Positions 1 to 10,862 of a stretch of 64,000 nucleotides of DNA are shown here, piece by piece. The notes beneath the pieces are model-generated. The model was given only the letters and a program-made list of their open reading frames with translations. It did no database searches and was not told the origin of the DNA. Source of the stretch: Imbricaverruca yamaguchii (Eukaryota; Arthropoda; Thecostraca; Neoverrucidae); assembly GCA_034440575.1 (NCBI GenBank), contig JAOTOL010001448.1, forward strand, positions 990,001 through 1,054,000, written 5' to 3'. Within the stretch, counting starts at the first letter, position 1. Each line of letters opens with the position of its first letter. The position numbers and the translations under genes were made by a program.

Positions 1-245
1 TTCTCATTCCAAATAATTTGTTTCATATCTCCCCTAAAATGAACTCCCCAGAGAAAAAAACATACTGTATGTCGTGAAAAGTCGTGAAAATCTAGCCCCC
101 TGGTGACGTCACTTTTGGGGACATTTTTTTTGGGGGTGGACCCGGACCCCACTCGTCGAGCGCTTTCCGATGGCACCTCTTTCGTTTTCGTGCGATGCTT
201 AGCTTGGATTTTAGAGGATGTCTTCAACCGCCCCCGAGACGGGTG
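1..245 (+). repeat. Dispersed repeat family F, copy 1
   Basis: About positions 20-220 match, in direct orientation, the reverse complement of 52640-52825, with the same order of blocks: an AATGAACTCCCCAG-like start, a TTTTTGGGG block, then CTCGTCGAGCGCTTTCCGATG and a GCTTAG-TTGGA-TTTTAGAGG block. A shorter third copy lies at 5258-5338. No coding capacity is evident. It is probably a remnant of an unidentified transposable element. The left edge of the copy may lie outside the window. Confidence 0.7.
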
Positions 246-3200
246 GGAGGATTTGACGAAGACGGCGCGGTTAAAGCTGGAGCAACGAAATTTACAGGTG
301 GATGGGTACGGTAGTGAACTCATTGTGTGCAAATTGCATGGCCTTAGGTCAATATATTCAGGTCAAATGAGGTTAAAATGCGAAAATGTTATGGTTTTAC
401 CGCGTGGCTTGATTTGTAATGGATCGCTACGATTGTGTTTAAATGCTCCAAAATGGGCGCCAATGATGTTTTAGACGTTACTAATGATGTGATACAGCTG
501 CTAGGCCCAGCATTTGACCTCGGGTCACCTATATAGCAGGACTTTATCGGGTCATTACTTGCCCCAGTTACCGGAACCGGGCAGCCCGCCCCATTGTTCC
601 ATTGGGCGGCTCCGCGAAATCGGCATCGCAAAGAAAGGAGTGAAGTGCACGAATAAAGTATGGAAACGCTTAGGTACACAATGACAAACAGTAGTTTTGA
701 GGATGTGTAGTGAGTAACATGCAAAGTGGCATTAATCGCATGACAGTCATTTGCATTTATGACAACATTCCAGTTGACAAAGTTTGGTTCCATGAACTTG
801 ATCTGAATTGACCTCGGTGACCTAACATGACTTGGAAACAATACAGCATAACAACATACATAAAACAAGTCCCTAATGTCGTCAAGAACACTTCCCGTTT
901 GCCAACATATAGAAGCGCATCAGCGCCGATTTTTATGGTCCGACGCTGCTAATTTTTTTACTTTAACGACCTCTAACTGGGAAAACGTCGAACGATTTTC
1001 ATTTTTCTTGCTTCAGACAACGCGCCGGTCATTTCTAAGCAGGTACACAAACAATGGCGTATATCGGCCTGTAATATCTGCAGTTATGTACGAACAACCG
1101 GAGGGGTGGGCGGATTTCGCCCCACCCCTCCCTCCAGGGCGCTTGTTAAGACACGCCTAAGCGTAGGCAAGACACCAATTCGCTCGCGCACGCAGTTTCC
1201 ACGTCAAACATTTGCACCCAGCTTAATTTATCGTCGTGTGCACTTCTCGGGAGATTAATCCATTCAAACCTGAACAACGCAAACAATTCAGTCGGATGCG
1301 CCAGTACAATGCAAATGAAACCGTCAAAACAATTCGCCGCCAACTGTTCTGGCTCGGAACAAGTGGGGCACGCGAGACGCTCCCTGACGGTGCCGACGCG
1401 TCGAGCCCTTTACCGCGGATGAACTTCGATAAAATGTCAACTCACGCTGAAATGAGCCTCGTAAAGGAAGTCATAAGCCGGCCGGCCGCCGGGTGTTTAC
1501 CCGGTGCCCACATCGTCACACGGTCCGCACAAGGTAAACAGCGCGCTGGGGAGGGCGCGAATTGCTCCGCACGTAAAAGAGCCGAGTGCGGTTTACTGGT
1601 CGAGTAACACTAGCGGCTCACGCCTCCGTGCTGTTGTTGACCAGTGGAGTACAACGGCCAGCGGTCTCGCTGGACAATGGCACACAACAGCGGCCGGACC
1701 TGTTGGCCTGGCCGGTGGTGGCGAGGCCAATGTTGTCGACGTTCTTTTGCGATTTGTCGTCTTCATGTGGACGTGAAGGGGACTAGTATTTGTGAACTGC
1801 ATTAGTTGTCTTTAGCCTGCGGCTTGTGTCGGTTTGTTTTTCATCAGCGGGTGTGTATATTGCTAAACAGTGATGGGAAGGGAATTTTGATGTCGAGATC
1901 TCAAAGAAAAAAAAAAAGGAGACCGAATTTGCACGAGTCCGAATATCAAGTGCAAAATATGTTTATTAGGACGAGCGGACAAATGTATTTTCTAGCGCAA
2001 GCTTAGGCACCATTACTTTGCAGTATTATCCCATGCGGCTCATTGCTTAACTTCAATGGATGGAATACATAATCGACTTCTCACTGAATTGCTTTATACT
2101 AGTTATGAAGAAGGCATGAACTAGATAAAGTGCATGCGGGAATTAGCGATATATCGCGAAATGTAATGAAATACGTAATATAATTGAAACGTCTTACTGG
2201 AGGACGCAAAGCGAGAGTAGCTAGTAACATTCTAGTTTTCAATATTTTTACACACTCTTATTCTGCATCCTAGAACAGGCCACTTAACACTCAATGGCGT
2301 TTTCACGCTATGGAAAGGTTGTTTTCTTGTGCCTCTAATATACCACAAGTTCCATTCTTTCTTTCCATTTTTCGGAGGGATATGACGGCTAATTATCTGG
2401 TGCAAAGCATGCTGAGCGCCTTTTGCAAAACAAGGATGATGTGTTCTGATGAAAAGTGTATTATCCAGTTGGCCATCGGCGGTTTTATTTCCTCGTTAAA
2501 GTGCCATCCTCATGTTTCGGGACAGTTCTGTCTCCTGGTCAATTTACTTGTCTTAACTCCTCTTAACAAATGCTCGTGAGCATTTGCTTTAGCTGACTGT
2601 CCCAGTTGTTGACTGCCAAGCGAAAGAAATTAAGGCGTATTTGACACAGAATATAAGTTCCGACGGCAAAAGGATGTGCACTTGATGTCTTGAACAACAA
2701 TAATTTACATCTCTGACTATACTTCTATTTACTCCAGCTGATGTTGACACAACAACACACGATGATTCACCGTCCGAACTGGCAGGACTACAGCCGTACG
2801 GTGACCAGCTGACTGAAGGTCAAACGACAACCAACGCAGCAGAGACAAACGGCAAAAGGGTCGCACGTGCGGGATATCTCACAGGTATCTCCCATCTACT
2901 GATACATTACATATATATCCATATCCATGAATATTTTACAGCCTAACCGAAGATCCTACATTGTTCGAGATCGCTAAAGAATCTCGAGGGATTTCAATGC
3001 TCGAAATCAATACGGCCGACGCCAATGGGCACCACTATGTTCACGTGCTGCTGTTGTTTTTGTAGCGGCAACAGCTCGTAAGCTGATTGGCTGACATTAA
3101 CGACTCTGGCGAGCAATAGTAGTCCACAGAGAGTGAACTTGGGTAAGCTGACAAGAATCTTGCTGCACACTGGGAAACTTTGGAAGGTAAATTGCTACGT

Positions 3201-4290
3201 AGCGGAATTGAATTAGCAATAATAAGCATACCATCATTTTGAGAATGCGCTTCCAAATGGAAACTCATTCTAAGATTAAGAAAATCTGTTTTCAGTTTCA
3301 TTTAGTTCCCTTCACGACAAATTAACAATACAGTCAGTGTTAGTATTCAATAGAGATCTACAAACATGCAGGGTTCACATACAACTACAGGTTTGACAAC
3401 GAAGATGCCAAATGTACATCTACAGAAAAAAAACCTATGACGGGAAGTACCTGCTCGCCACTAATAAGTGCACTGTGCGCTACAAAACGGGAGATATACG
3501 TATCTGCATCTCACAAGCCATGAAAACATGCACGTTTTGGCAACTTCGGAAAAAGGAGACCCAGCAGCTTAAAGGGTCTGCTTGTTCCACCTGCATAGTC
3601 AAAGTTGAGCTGAACATCTGAAACTGTGGAGGAAGATCTACTCTTTCCATCGACACCGCTGCTGCGGTGGGCCGGTGGCCTTTGTACCTCGTATTTCGTA
3701 GATTTGTCAAATAATTTCACAACTTCTTGTTGTACGCGATGCAGCAAGAAGGAAATATACAATAATTTACGACAAATAAATTTACAACAAAGTCCAAATG
3801 CTTCCCTACGATGTTCTTGCCCGTTCATGAGATATGTTCCCAGAGCGGGATGGGTGGCCGGGCTCCGTCTCCCCTTCTGGTGCGCGTGTCAGCCCCTCCT
3901 TTTGTCTGTGACGGCAGTCGATGTTTAGACTCACCTGTGTTGTTTGTGGACATTTTAACCAGCTATTTTCGCTATTCTACGGGTGCGCCTCACTGCCGCC
4001 TGGCACCATACCGACCATTGCCGGACGATTTCGCCGACGCAAACGGCTGTCCATGGACCAGAACAGGGGAGTGGCACTCGTTACACACCGGCGGTACGTG
4101 CGGACCTTCGCGCGGCGTGCGACCAGCAGACTCCTGTAGACATCAATAACCCGCCCGACAGCCCAGATCCGAGGTGTGACCCGAACTTGGGCATTTTCAG
4201 TGGGGTGAGACCAGTGTGCATGCACCATGTTGCTCCTTGCAATCACATATATCCGTGCCATTACGGACCTGCGCAGTTGTCTATCTCGGT
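246..4290. other. No recognised gene; unique-looking DNA
   Basis: I see no protein family, RNA gene or long array here. Short open frames exist on both strands, but none has a recognisable motif. The one structural item is a hairpin at 1100-1131, with 11-bp arms GGAGGGGTGGG / CCCACCCCTCC around a 10-nt loop. Several poly-A/T runs occur, for example near 1905-1918. Unidentified exons of a host gene cannot be excluded without transcript data. Confidence 0.6.
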
Positions 4291-4365
4291 GCGCCAAAGT
4301 AAGACGCCGCTTGTCACTCCCTGCGCCAAAATAAGACGCCGTTAATCACTCCCATGCGCCAAGTG
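4291..4365. repeat. Short 32-33-bp tandem repeat, about 2.3 copies
   Basis: The motif GCGCCAAARTAAGACGCCG recurs at 4291 and 4323, and its start (GCGCCAA) again at 4356. The copies are slightly diverged. No function is apparent. Confidence 0.7.
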
Positions 4366-4513
4366 CCAGTCAGGCGACACCGCTCCCCCAAACCCACCCC
4401 GCCTCGCGTGTGCATGCGTGCGTGAATGCGATGGTGGATGCCAGGGAGGGGAGAGAAATGGGGAGCTCGCTAACTCTGGCTATCTGGATGATTGGCACCT
4501 ATGGCCTTGCCCC

Positions 4514-4610
4514 AGGTCATTTGACCTGTGGCCACTCCCAGCTGACATGGGTCGCCAATGCACGTGCTACAGGGTAGCTGACCTGTAGCCTGCTCCAGGT
4601 CATCTGACCT
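4514..4610. promoter_or_regulatory. Two palindromic AGGTCA-NN-TGACCT motifs
   Basis: AGGTCATTTGACCT lies at 4514-4527 and AGGTCATCTGACCT at 4597-4610. AGGTCA is the classic nuclear-receptor half site, and here it forms inverted repeats with a 2-bp spacer. A further TGACCT lies at about 4579. The match is to a consensus only. No adjacent gene or core promoter is recognised, so a regulatory role is conjecture. Confidence 0.25.
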
Positions 4611-4619
4611 CTGCCGCTC

Positions 4620-5257
4620 CATTCCGCCTGTGCTGGCCCGCTTCACAGCGGGCACCAGCGCAGCGGACGGCACTTGAAAGGCATGACCTCTCGATGACAC
4701 AGGCAAGGTCAATTACGGTGATCACAGCACCTCTTCACCGCGAAGCGACCGGTTTAGGTTTTCAATAGCCGACAGCAGCAAGCTCACTTACCTGAGGGAA
4801 AGTGTGCGTGGTCCAGTTGTTGCTTGGCTTTACAGGAACCCCGAAGCTGCCTGACTGACTGGGCCCACGACTGGAGCGTCGTCTGGCCGGAATTCTGGAA
4901 GTCAGACGAAACAAGCTTAATGACGGACGAAAGCCTCATTCGTTCCTAGCTGTGTAATGTCCATGTTCACCTAACCTCACTTTTACCTTGGTGTGCATGC
5001 ATCAATATCATGGGAAGTTTCTTGTCAAATTAATTTGGTCTCCATCAGCGACCTTTGGTCCGGTCAAAATACAGTGCGCAATTTCGACATTGCTGTTTTA
5101 TGGTGTATTTCGAGCTTTCATGGCCCACATATTTTCGACATTGCATTACACGATCTACACTACCATAATCTGGACATATAAGATGTTTTGAAATATTTTT
5201 TCCTCAATGCCGGTTTTTATTTGACAAATCATTGAATAGAGAAGAAAGAGTATGACC
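4620..5257. other. No recognised gene
   Basis: Nothing with a recognisable protein or RNA signature is visible in this stretch. The sequence becomes AT-richer after 4980, where the open frames are short and carry no family motif. Confidence 0.6.
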
Positions 5258-5338
5258 GTTGTCGGACCCCATTCCTCGAATGTCTCCCGATGATATTAGG
5301 TTCGCTTTCGTACAGCGCTTAGTTTGGAAGTTAGAGGG
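5258..5338 (+). repeat. Dispersed repeat family F, short copy
   Basis: This stretch aligns to 145-225 of the window. Shared blocks are CGGACCCCA-TCG, TTCGCTTTCGT-CAGCGCTTAG and TTGGAAGTTAGAGGG. It is diverged and truncated at both ends compared with copy 1. Confidence 0.55.
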
Positions 5339-5639
5339 AGTATTTATGGATTTCCTTCCTCCTCGTTCCTTTTTCTTCCTTTGCCGATAAGTCCTACAGC
5401 GCTGTTTGCCCATCAACGGACTCGCATTACGCTAGCTATTCCACGTTCTCGACGGTATTTATGTGCCAGTTGTTACCGAATTTATATATCTGGGCATTGC
5501 ACTTGACTGTGGAATGCGTTCCACTATATCCGACGTGTAGGTATATCCGAAATGTAGGTTTGCAGGTATGTCCGAACGAAATGATTACGTCGATTAAAGA
5601 TCCTGCGGGCAATATCCGGGAGAGACGGAGTGCGGATCG

Positions 5640-6137
5640 TTAAAAAACTGCTAACTTTGTGTGTATCACTGACCAGGCCCATGTTGGAATACAACACGTT
5701 TTTTGTTTGCCTGTTGATTTACCTCCTACACTTTTGCACTGCCTGGAGTCTGTTCGAAACGAAGCGAACGCTGCTAGCTTTGTGTGCATCACAAACCAGG
5801 CCCATCTTGGAATACAGCACGTTTTTTGTTTGTTGATTTACCTCCAACACTTCTACACTGTCTGGAGGCTGTTCAAAACGAAGCCCTCCGTTTAATTACT
5901 GGTCCCTTTTGGTCCACCCCTGTAGTTAATTTTCAGATTGAAGCACATATGAGCATCGATAGCATGCAGCACCATATATTGCATAACGTTGTCAGGAATA
6001 CAAGGATAGTTCGGTCACAGCCGATACATTTGTTGTACTTCAAGTTCATTTATGGCCAAGCGATCCATGCCGTGGCCGAGGATGACCAATCCGCACGATC
6101 CCAGATTCGCTACGGACCTTGCTTGAAACCCTTGTAA
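5640..6137 (+). pseudogene. Non-LTR retrotransposon (I/Jockey-like) reverse transcriptase C-terminal part, broken
   Basis: The conceptual translation shows the end of a LINE reverse transcriptase. A conserved TRPMLEYNT block corresponds to the family's 'LVRPILEYGS' motif. It is followed by the thumb motif VQNEALRLITGPFWSTPV and a degenerate C-terminal linker to about 6137. In an intact element this domain copies element RNA at a nicked target. The reading frame shifts between 5643 and 5850, and the LEY segment is present twice in tandem, so no functional protein is made. The fingers and palm, including the catalytic YxDD motif, are not found upstream, so the copy is 5' truncated. RNase H and zinc-knuckle remnants follow on the same strand in the order expected for an I-clade element. 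The family assignment is by motif only. Confidence 0.8.
5643..5883 (+). repeat. Tandem duplication of about 120 bp inside the LINE RT remnant
   Basis: The segment from about 5643 to 5763 is repeated at about 5768-5883. Both contain CTTTGTGTG-ATCAC, CCAGGCCCAT-TTGGAATAC and GTTTGTTGATTTACCTCC. The duplicated block encodes the LEYN/S-T motif of the RT. The copies differ at several sites, so the duplication is not recent. Confidence 0.75.
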
Positions 6138-6296
6138 CTCCTAAAATTATAATTGCATCTCTTCCCAGATACTTATCATTTTGGTTTAGTCCACCAGCAA
6201 AGTGTCCGTTACCCACTTGTATTCCGAAATTTCAGCTCAGCGCTTGTCTTTCGAAACATATTTCACGATTTGCATTACATACATAAATCTTTCACC

Positions 6297-7525
6297 TTTT
6301 CCTTCGCAGACGGATCACGTGCAGACGGTGAGACTGGTGCAGAATTTGTTGGGCCAGATGCCGAGCAGCATCGACGGATCCCCGAAAAAAAACTGTTTTC
6401 TCATCAGAATGATATCCAATATACTGTAGTGAAGGTCGTTCTTGTAGGCTCGTGAATAGTCTAGGGTCTCGACCTCGCGTACGAATCACTCAGGTTGCAA
6501 AAATTATATGTTCTTTGCACGATATATTATGCAGAAAGTAGAGTGAATATATGGTGACGCTCGAAGACAGAAAAGACGCACGCAATAATGTTCAATGCCG
6601 ACAGTCGACAGCGATTGATTTCAATTGTAAATTTGGAGGCCGAAATACAGTTATTAATTTATACACGCGACCGACAGCGCGACAGGCCCGCGCGGCTCGA
6701 CAGTCAAGACAGGTCTGATACCGGGGGTGGTTCGCTGAGCGCGGCCGCAACCGGAAGACCAAGGCACACGTCACAGTTGCCGGGCATCGGCCCGTAAAAC
6801 GCTGATTCGGTTCCGACGAGGGCCGGTGATCGCGTTGCCGGCGCCGGACGGAAAAGTACTAGCGCGACATATGCGGGGCATGGTAACTCGGCGGACTTAC
6901 GGGGTCACAGCACCCACAGTTAGACATTATACGATTAAAACAGTACGTTTTTAGCAACTTTGTTACAATACCAATGTTTACAGCATATAGCGCGCTGTAA
7001 GATGCCCCGAGCAGTCATCTGCTGCGACTCACAATCAGCCCTTCAGGCGATAGAGAAATATCACAGCGCACCTCGCCCAATGTCCGCAAATAGTCAAAGC
7101 CTATTACACAGTATACCCGAAAGCAACATACAGTTTCAGTTCCTCTGGGTCCCAGGGCATGCGGATGTGCCAGCTGATGAAACAGCGGACATTATGGCCA
7201 AGACAAGCCTTCATTTAAACCCGCCTGGGATTTTTCATACTCTCCCTCTGTGATGCTCTTTCGAATCATCTATCGTGTTACAGGACTCATCCACATAAGC
7301 AACAGGAGCAAAAAACCACATCGTCACCATTAGACCTGTACTCCGACCTTGCCCGACTGCATATCAGCCATGTCGTCCATGTGAAGTACTTCTAGCGCGC
7401 CTCCGATTTGGTCGCGCAAATAGAAACTCACTGTCATTTTCCAACAGGTAGTCCAATTCCCGTGTGCAACCACTGCCGTACGTCCAAGGCCTTTGGACAT
7501 TTTCTGATGAACTGCCAGTCAGACT
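6297..7525 (+). pseudogene. LINE RNase H domain (split) plus CCHC zinc-knuckle tail
   Basis: The first half of a LINE-type RNase H is at 6303-6400 (FADGSRADGETGAEFVGP, with the catalytic Asp of the 'TDGS' strand). The second half is at 6960-7225, with CDSQSAL at 7023-7043 (second catalytic Asp) and LWVPGHADVPADETAD ending at 7190 (the His and final Asp region). About 500 bp of unrelated sequence separates them and replaces the expected 'AEL-AI' helix with the catalytic Glu. At 7465-7515 a C-X2-C-X7-H-X4-C knuckle (CNHC...H...C) follows, as at the C-terminus of I-like LINE ORF2 proteins. Normally RNase H removes template RNA during second-strand synthesis. Missing parts and frame breaks make this copy dead. 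It is collinear with the RT remnant at 5640. Confidence 0.8.
6445..6955. other. Foreign insert interrupting the RNase H remnant
   Basis: This roughly 500-bp stretch lies between the two halves of the RNase H domain and shows no LINE-like coding. It includes a GC-rich core (6660-6880) unlike the flanks. I could not define target duplications or terminal repeats, so it may be an unrecognised transposon or a rearrangement. Confidence 0.4.
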
Positions 7526-7529
7526 TGAC

Positions 7530-8791
7530 CAACAGGGTCCCAATACGGCACCACGCCATCAAGAAGTAATTTCAGCTAAAACTGACGACAGTTTTGGGAA
7601 ACGATTTCCCAGACCTTTAAGAACTGCCCTTTACACATGTCAAATCAACTGCACTGATACAGCATATTTAGGTCGTTTGGGCTTAACCCGCACACACTTT
7701 GGTGCCGTGTTTTCCACAGCCCAAAGTAGCGCATCTCCTGCCTCTGATTTTACAGCGTGACAGCATTATGATGTATGTGAATCCACGTGATGGGGAATGC
7801 ATGTTGCATGCTGGAACTGGGAGCAACGTACTCGCCGGTTCTGGGACGGAAGGGACCTCGACGGTCAGAGCTGGCGCTGCGATTGGCACGAATCGCAGGG
7901 TCCTCGACGGCTGACTGGGGGCCCGCCTCCTTACTCTGTGAGTTGGTCACCTCTGAGCATCAAAATGTGCTGTCAATCTTGCTGAGCACCAAAATTAATG
8001 TACGCTGGACATACATGAGCCGGTTTACCGTAAATTCCCCTCAGACAAACATGCTACTGATAGCATGTTTTTCAATCATTTATACCGATCAGCATAAAGT
8101 ATTCCCATTACTTCAGCCCGTAACATGAGCTATTTGCCATGAAAACAGTCTTCCGGTTAACGTAGCCATCTCGAACAGGCTGCTGGCATTTGGCCACGGT
8201 CGTAAAAATGAAAACGTGACGGGGTGTGAGGATCTCATCGGGTTGGAGACGAGTGTGGAAAAGTCATAAGAGGAAAACAAAAAAGCGATCACAGGATAGG
8301 TTTGTGGCGCAAATTTGGGTTTCAATTGTGAACAGTTTGTATACATATTTGTGTCTCCAGTTGATCAGACCATAACACCGAAGTACGCCTGTGGCGTCCC
8401 GAGAGTACGCGCATCACATCCGTTTGTAGTCATAAAATGTCAATAACCACCAAGTAAAGCAGCTAGATTCCTTTTTACAAAGGTGACGGTGCATGAGGAT
8501 TTTCCCCCGATGCAATTATGGTTGCAATATTTACTTTTAGCTTATAAAAACACACGTATTTGTTTGCTTTTCAAGAGGAAATTACTTAGCGTGGCGATGG
8601 TGTTGCCCATTGTCTTTGAATGAGCACAATGGGCTTCGAAAGTCATCATTTTCAACAGTTCATACCGACTTGCCAGTGGTTCAGCTTGCCCGATCGATGG
8701 CCGTGACGTCGGAGCGTGCTGTTGTTAGCGTAAGCCTTCACTTTCCAACTGCCGAGGTCACATCGCCTCTAAATCCCACGTGTTTCACGAT
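7530..8791. other. No recognised gene
   Basis: Immediately after the LINE zinc knuckle the sequence may still be element 3' end (to about 7770), but no tail could be defined. Beyond that, open frames are short and match no family that I recognise. Confidence 0.55.
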
Positions 8792-8849
8792 CAGCGTCAT
8801 TAAAGGTAGTTATTTGGGCCTTAGGGCGCATCGACCAGCGTCATTAAAG
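8792..8849 (-). mobile_element. 30-bp 5'-truncated element D with a perfect 14-bp target duplication
   Basis: CAGCGTCATTAAAG occurs at 8792-8805 and again at 8836-8849. Between the copies is only a 30-bp insert (8806-8835) reading GTAGTTATTTGGGCC-TTAGGGCGCATCGAC, which is the 3' part of element D on the minus strand. The exact duplication and the 5'-truncated content are what target-primed reverse transcription produces. Compare the longer copies at 16742, 40585 and 45570. Confidence 0.85.
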
Positions 8850-9605
8850 TTACGGAGGCGATTGTGTGGCCGACCGTACCCCAACATTAGCGCATGCAAC
8901 CTGAGTCAGGCCAGCCAAAAAGAGTGGAAAACATTTCAAGTAACTCACCAAGCCCAAGGGCGCAGCTACGCCATGTTGCTTACTACGTCCAAATTAGAGC
9001 AGAAATCAGTGAGATGAGATTTCCCCTTTCATTACACCGCGAGGGGGTAAATAATTATGCAGTGCAACAGATGATGAACATAGCGGAACAACATCCTAAA
9101 CATTGACAACAGGAAGGAAAAATCTCACGGGCAAAAAGGAAATCAACCGAGGAAGAAGATCAAACTGAAAATTCAAGAAGAAAACGAAAGTCTGTAAAAG
9201 AACCTGAAATTTACAAAGAAGGCAGTATCTAAGTATATTCACAGACAATAAATTAACGATGTGGCAGGAAGCGACAAGGAGGAGAAGAGAGCGGTGTGTG
9301 GAAAGAAAATAGACGGAGCGAGATGGGTGCAGAGAAGGGGACAGAGTGGACTGGTCTTCCTTTCCTCCTGTCCATACCGAGAGAAAGAGCAGGCAGAGGG
9401 ATGGAGATAGGACTGGTCTACCCTCGAGGGATGAGATGCCATTGGTTTTCCCTTCCGAAGAATACGGAGGCACCGGTCGCCCGAGGGGTGGAGTGGTTCT
9501 GGTCTACCACCCCGGTGATGGAGTGACACTCGTTCACCATTCTGGACCCATCCATCAACTCAACAGTCTGATAAGGCACCTGGCAGGCTGGCCACTCTAT
9601 TTTTA
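8850..9605. other. No recognised gene; purine-rich stretch
   Basis: Positions 9110-9400 are rich in A and G on the plus strand. The short open frames here are low in complexity and I consider them spurious. Confidence 0.55.
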
Positions 9606-9610
9606 ACACA

Positions 9611-9698
9611 CGTTATCACGGCACGTCGCCGTGATAAACACAGTCGCCATGATAAACACGTTATCACGGCGACCGCACGTGATAACGTGCGGTCGCCG
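9611..9698. repeat. Cluster of overlapping inverted repeats (GTTATCAC / GTGATAAC)
   Basis: There are three nested dyads. TTATCACGGC (9613-9622) pairs with GCCGTGATAA (9628-9637). GTTATCAC (9660-9667) pairs with GTGATAAC (9679-9686). CGGCGACCGCACGT (9667-9680) pairs perfectly with its reverse complement at 9685-9698 across a 4-nt GATA loop. The repeated use of GTTATCACG suggests transposon termini or a MITE remnant, but no mate or target duplication was found. Confidence 0.7.
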
Positions 9699-10343
9699 CC
9701 CGGTGTCTGCCTCATAGCATGAGGTACCTGGACGACCCGGACGATGGAGGTGGGGCCTGCGGCATCCATCACACATTCACTTTCGACGCAAGCTTGCGCA
9801 GTAAATCTTCTTGTTCGTCGTTCTTATCGACATAGTCCCTGTGCGTGCTGAATGCTCGCAGTGACATTTGGTTGGAATATTTCAAAGAAGCATCACGCTT
9901 TAGGTTAAAAGAGCTCAACAAAATGGGGTGCTTGTTGCTCAGCCCGTGATGTTAAATAATGAAAAGTGGCGTATCTCAGCGCATCTTGGCCTTTACAGGA
10001 TGTAGTTTAGGCGACCTTTGTCGTCTTAACTTCGTGTGATTTTCCATGAGTTCACGAACACGGACATTCAACGCAGAATTGCTATGCTCAATATTAGTGC
10101 TTAATACGCGGACACTGCAGCTGGCTTCTAACCAAGTTGCATATTTACTTCTTCTCAATTCAGACTAAAAACTAAACAACGCCGCCTGATTTGCATTGAA
10201 ATGTTGCACATATCGGTGTGTTGAAAACGGTATGCAAATCAGGTGGCCGTGAGAATGCATCAGCACTACAAAGAAGTTCAATGGCCTAAATTATGTAGGG
10301 TTTGATGACAATTTTTGTATTCGTGTCGCCGATCAAGGACAGA
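9699..10343. other. No recognised gene
   Basis: Nothing recognisable is seen. The segment leads into the 74-bp tandem array. Confidence 0.55.
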
Positions 10344-10862
10344 GCTGTCCCACTGCTAACTGGTCACCGCTTGTGTCCTGTGTGTTGCTTAGCAACACTA
10401 CAGCTGTGCTGGCGACTGCTGTCCCACTGCTCACTGGTCACCGCTTGTGTCCTTTGTGTTGCTTAGCAACACTACAGCTGTGCTGGCGGCTGCTGTCCCA
10501 CTTTTCACTGGACACCGCTTGTGTCTTGTGTGTTGCTTAGCAACACTACAGCTGTGCTGGCGGCTGCTGTCCCACTGTTCACTGGTCACCGCTTGTGTCT
10601 TGTGTGTTGCTTAGCAACACTACGGCTGTGCTGGCGACTGCTGTCTCACTGCTCACTGGCCACCGCTTGTGTCCTGTGTGTTGCTTAGCAACACTACGGC
10701 TGTGCTGGCGACTGCTGTCTCACTGCTCACTGGCCACCGCTTGTGTTTTGTGTGTTGCTTAGCAACACTACAGCAGTGCTGGCGGCTGCTGTCCCACTGC
10801 TCACTGGTCACCGCTTGTGTTTTGTGTGTTGCTTAGCAACACTGCAGCAGTGCTGGCGACTG
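10344..10862. repeat. 74-bp tandem array, 7 copies, each with a GTTGCTTAGCAAC palindrome
   Basis: The palindrome GTTGCTTAGCAAC starts at 10384, 10458, 10532, 10606, 10680, 10754 and 10828, exactly 74 bp apart with no indels. Units also share CACTGGTCACCGCTTGTGT and CTGTGCTGGCGACTGCTGT. The dyad resembles an X-box, the site of RFX factors (inverted GTTGCY half sites). Copies differ by scattered substitutions only. Open frames inside the array are low-complexity. Confidence 0.95.
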
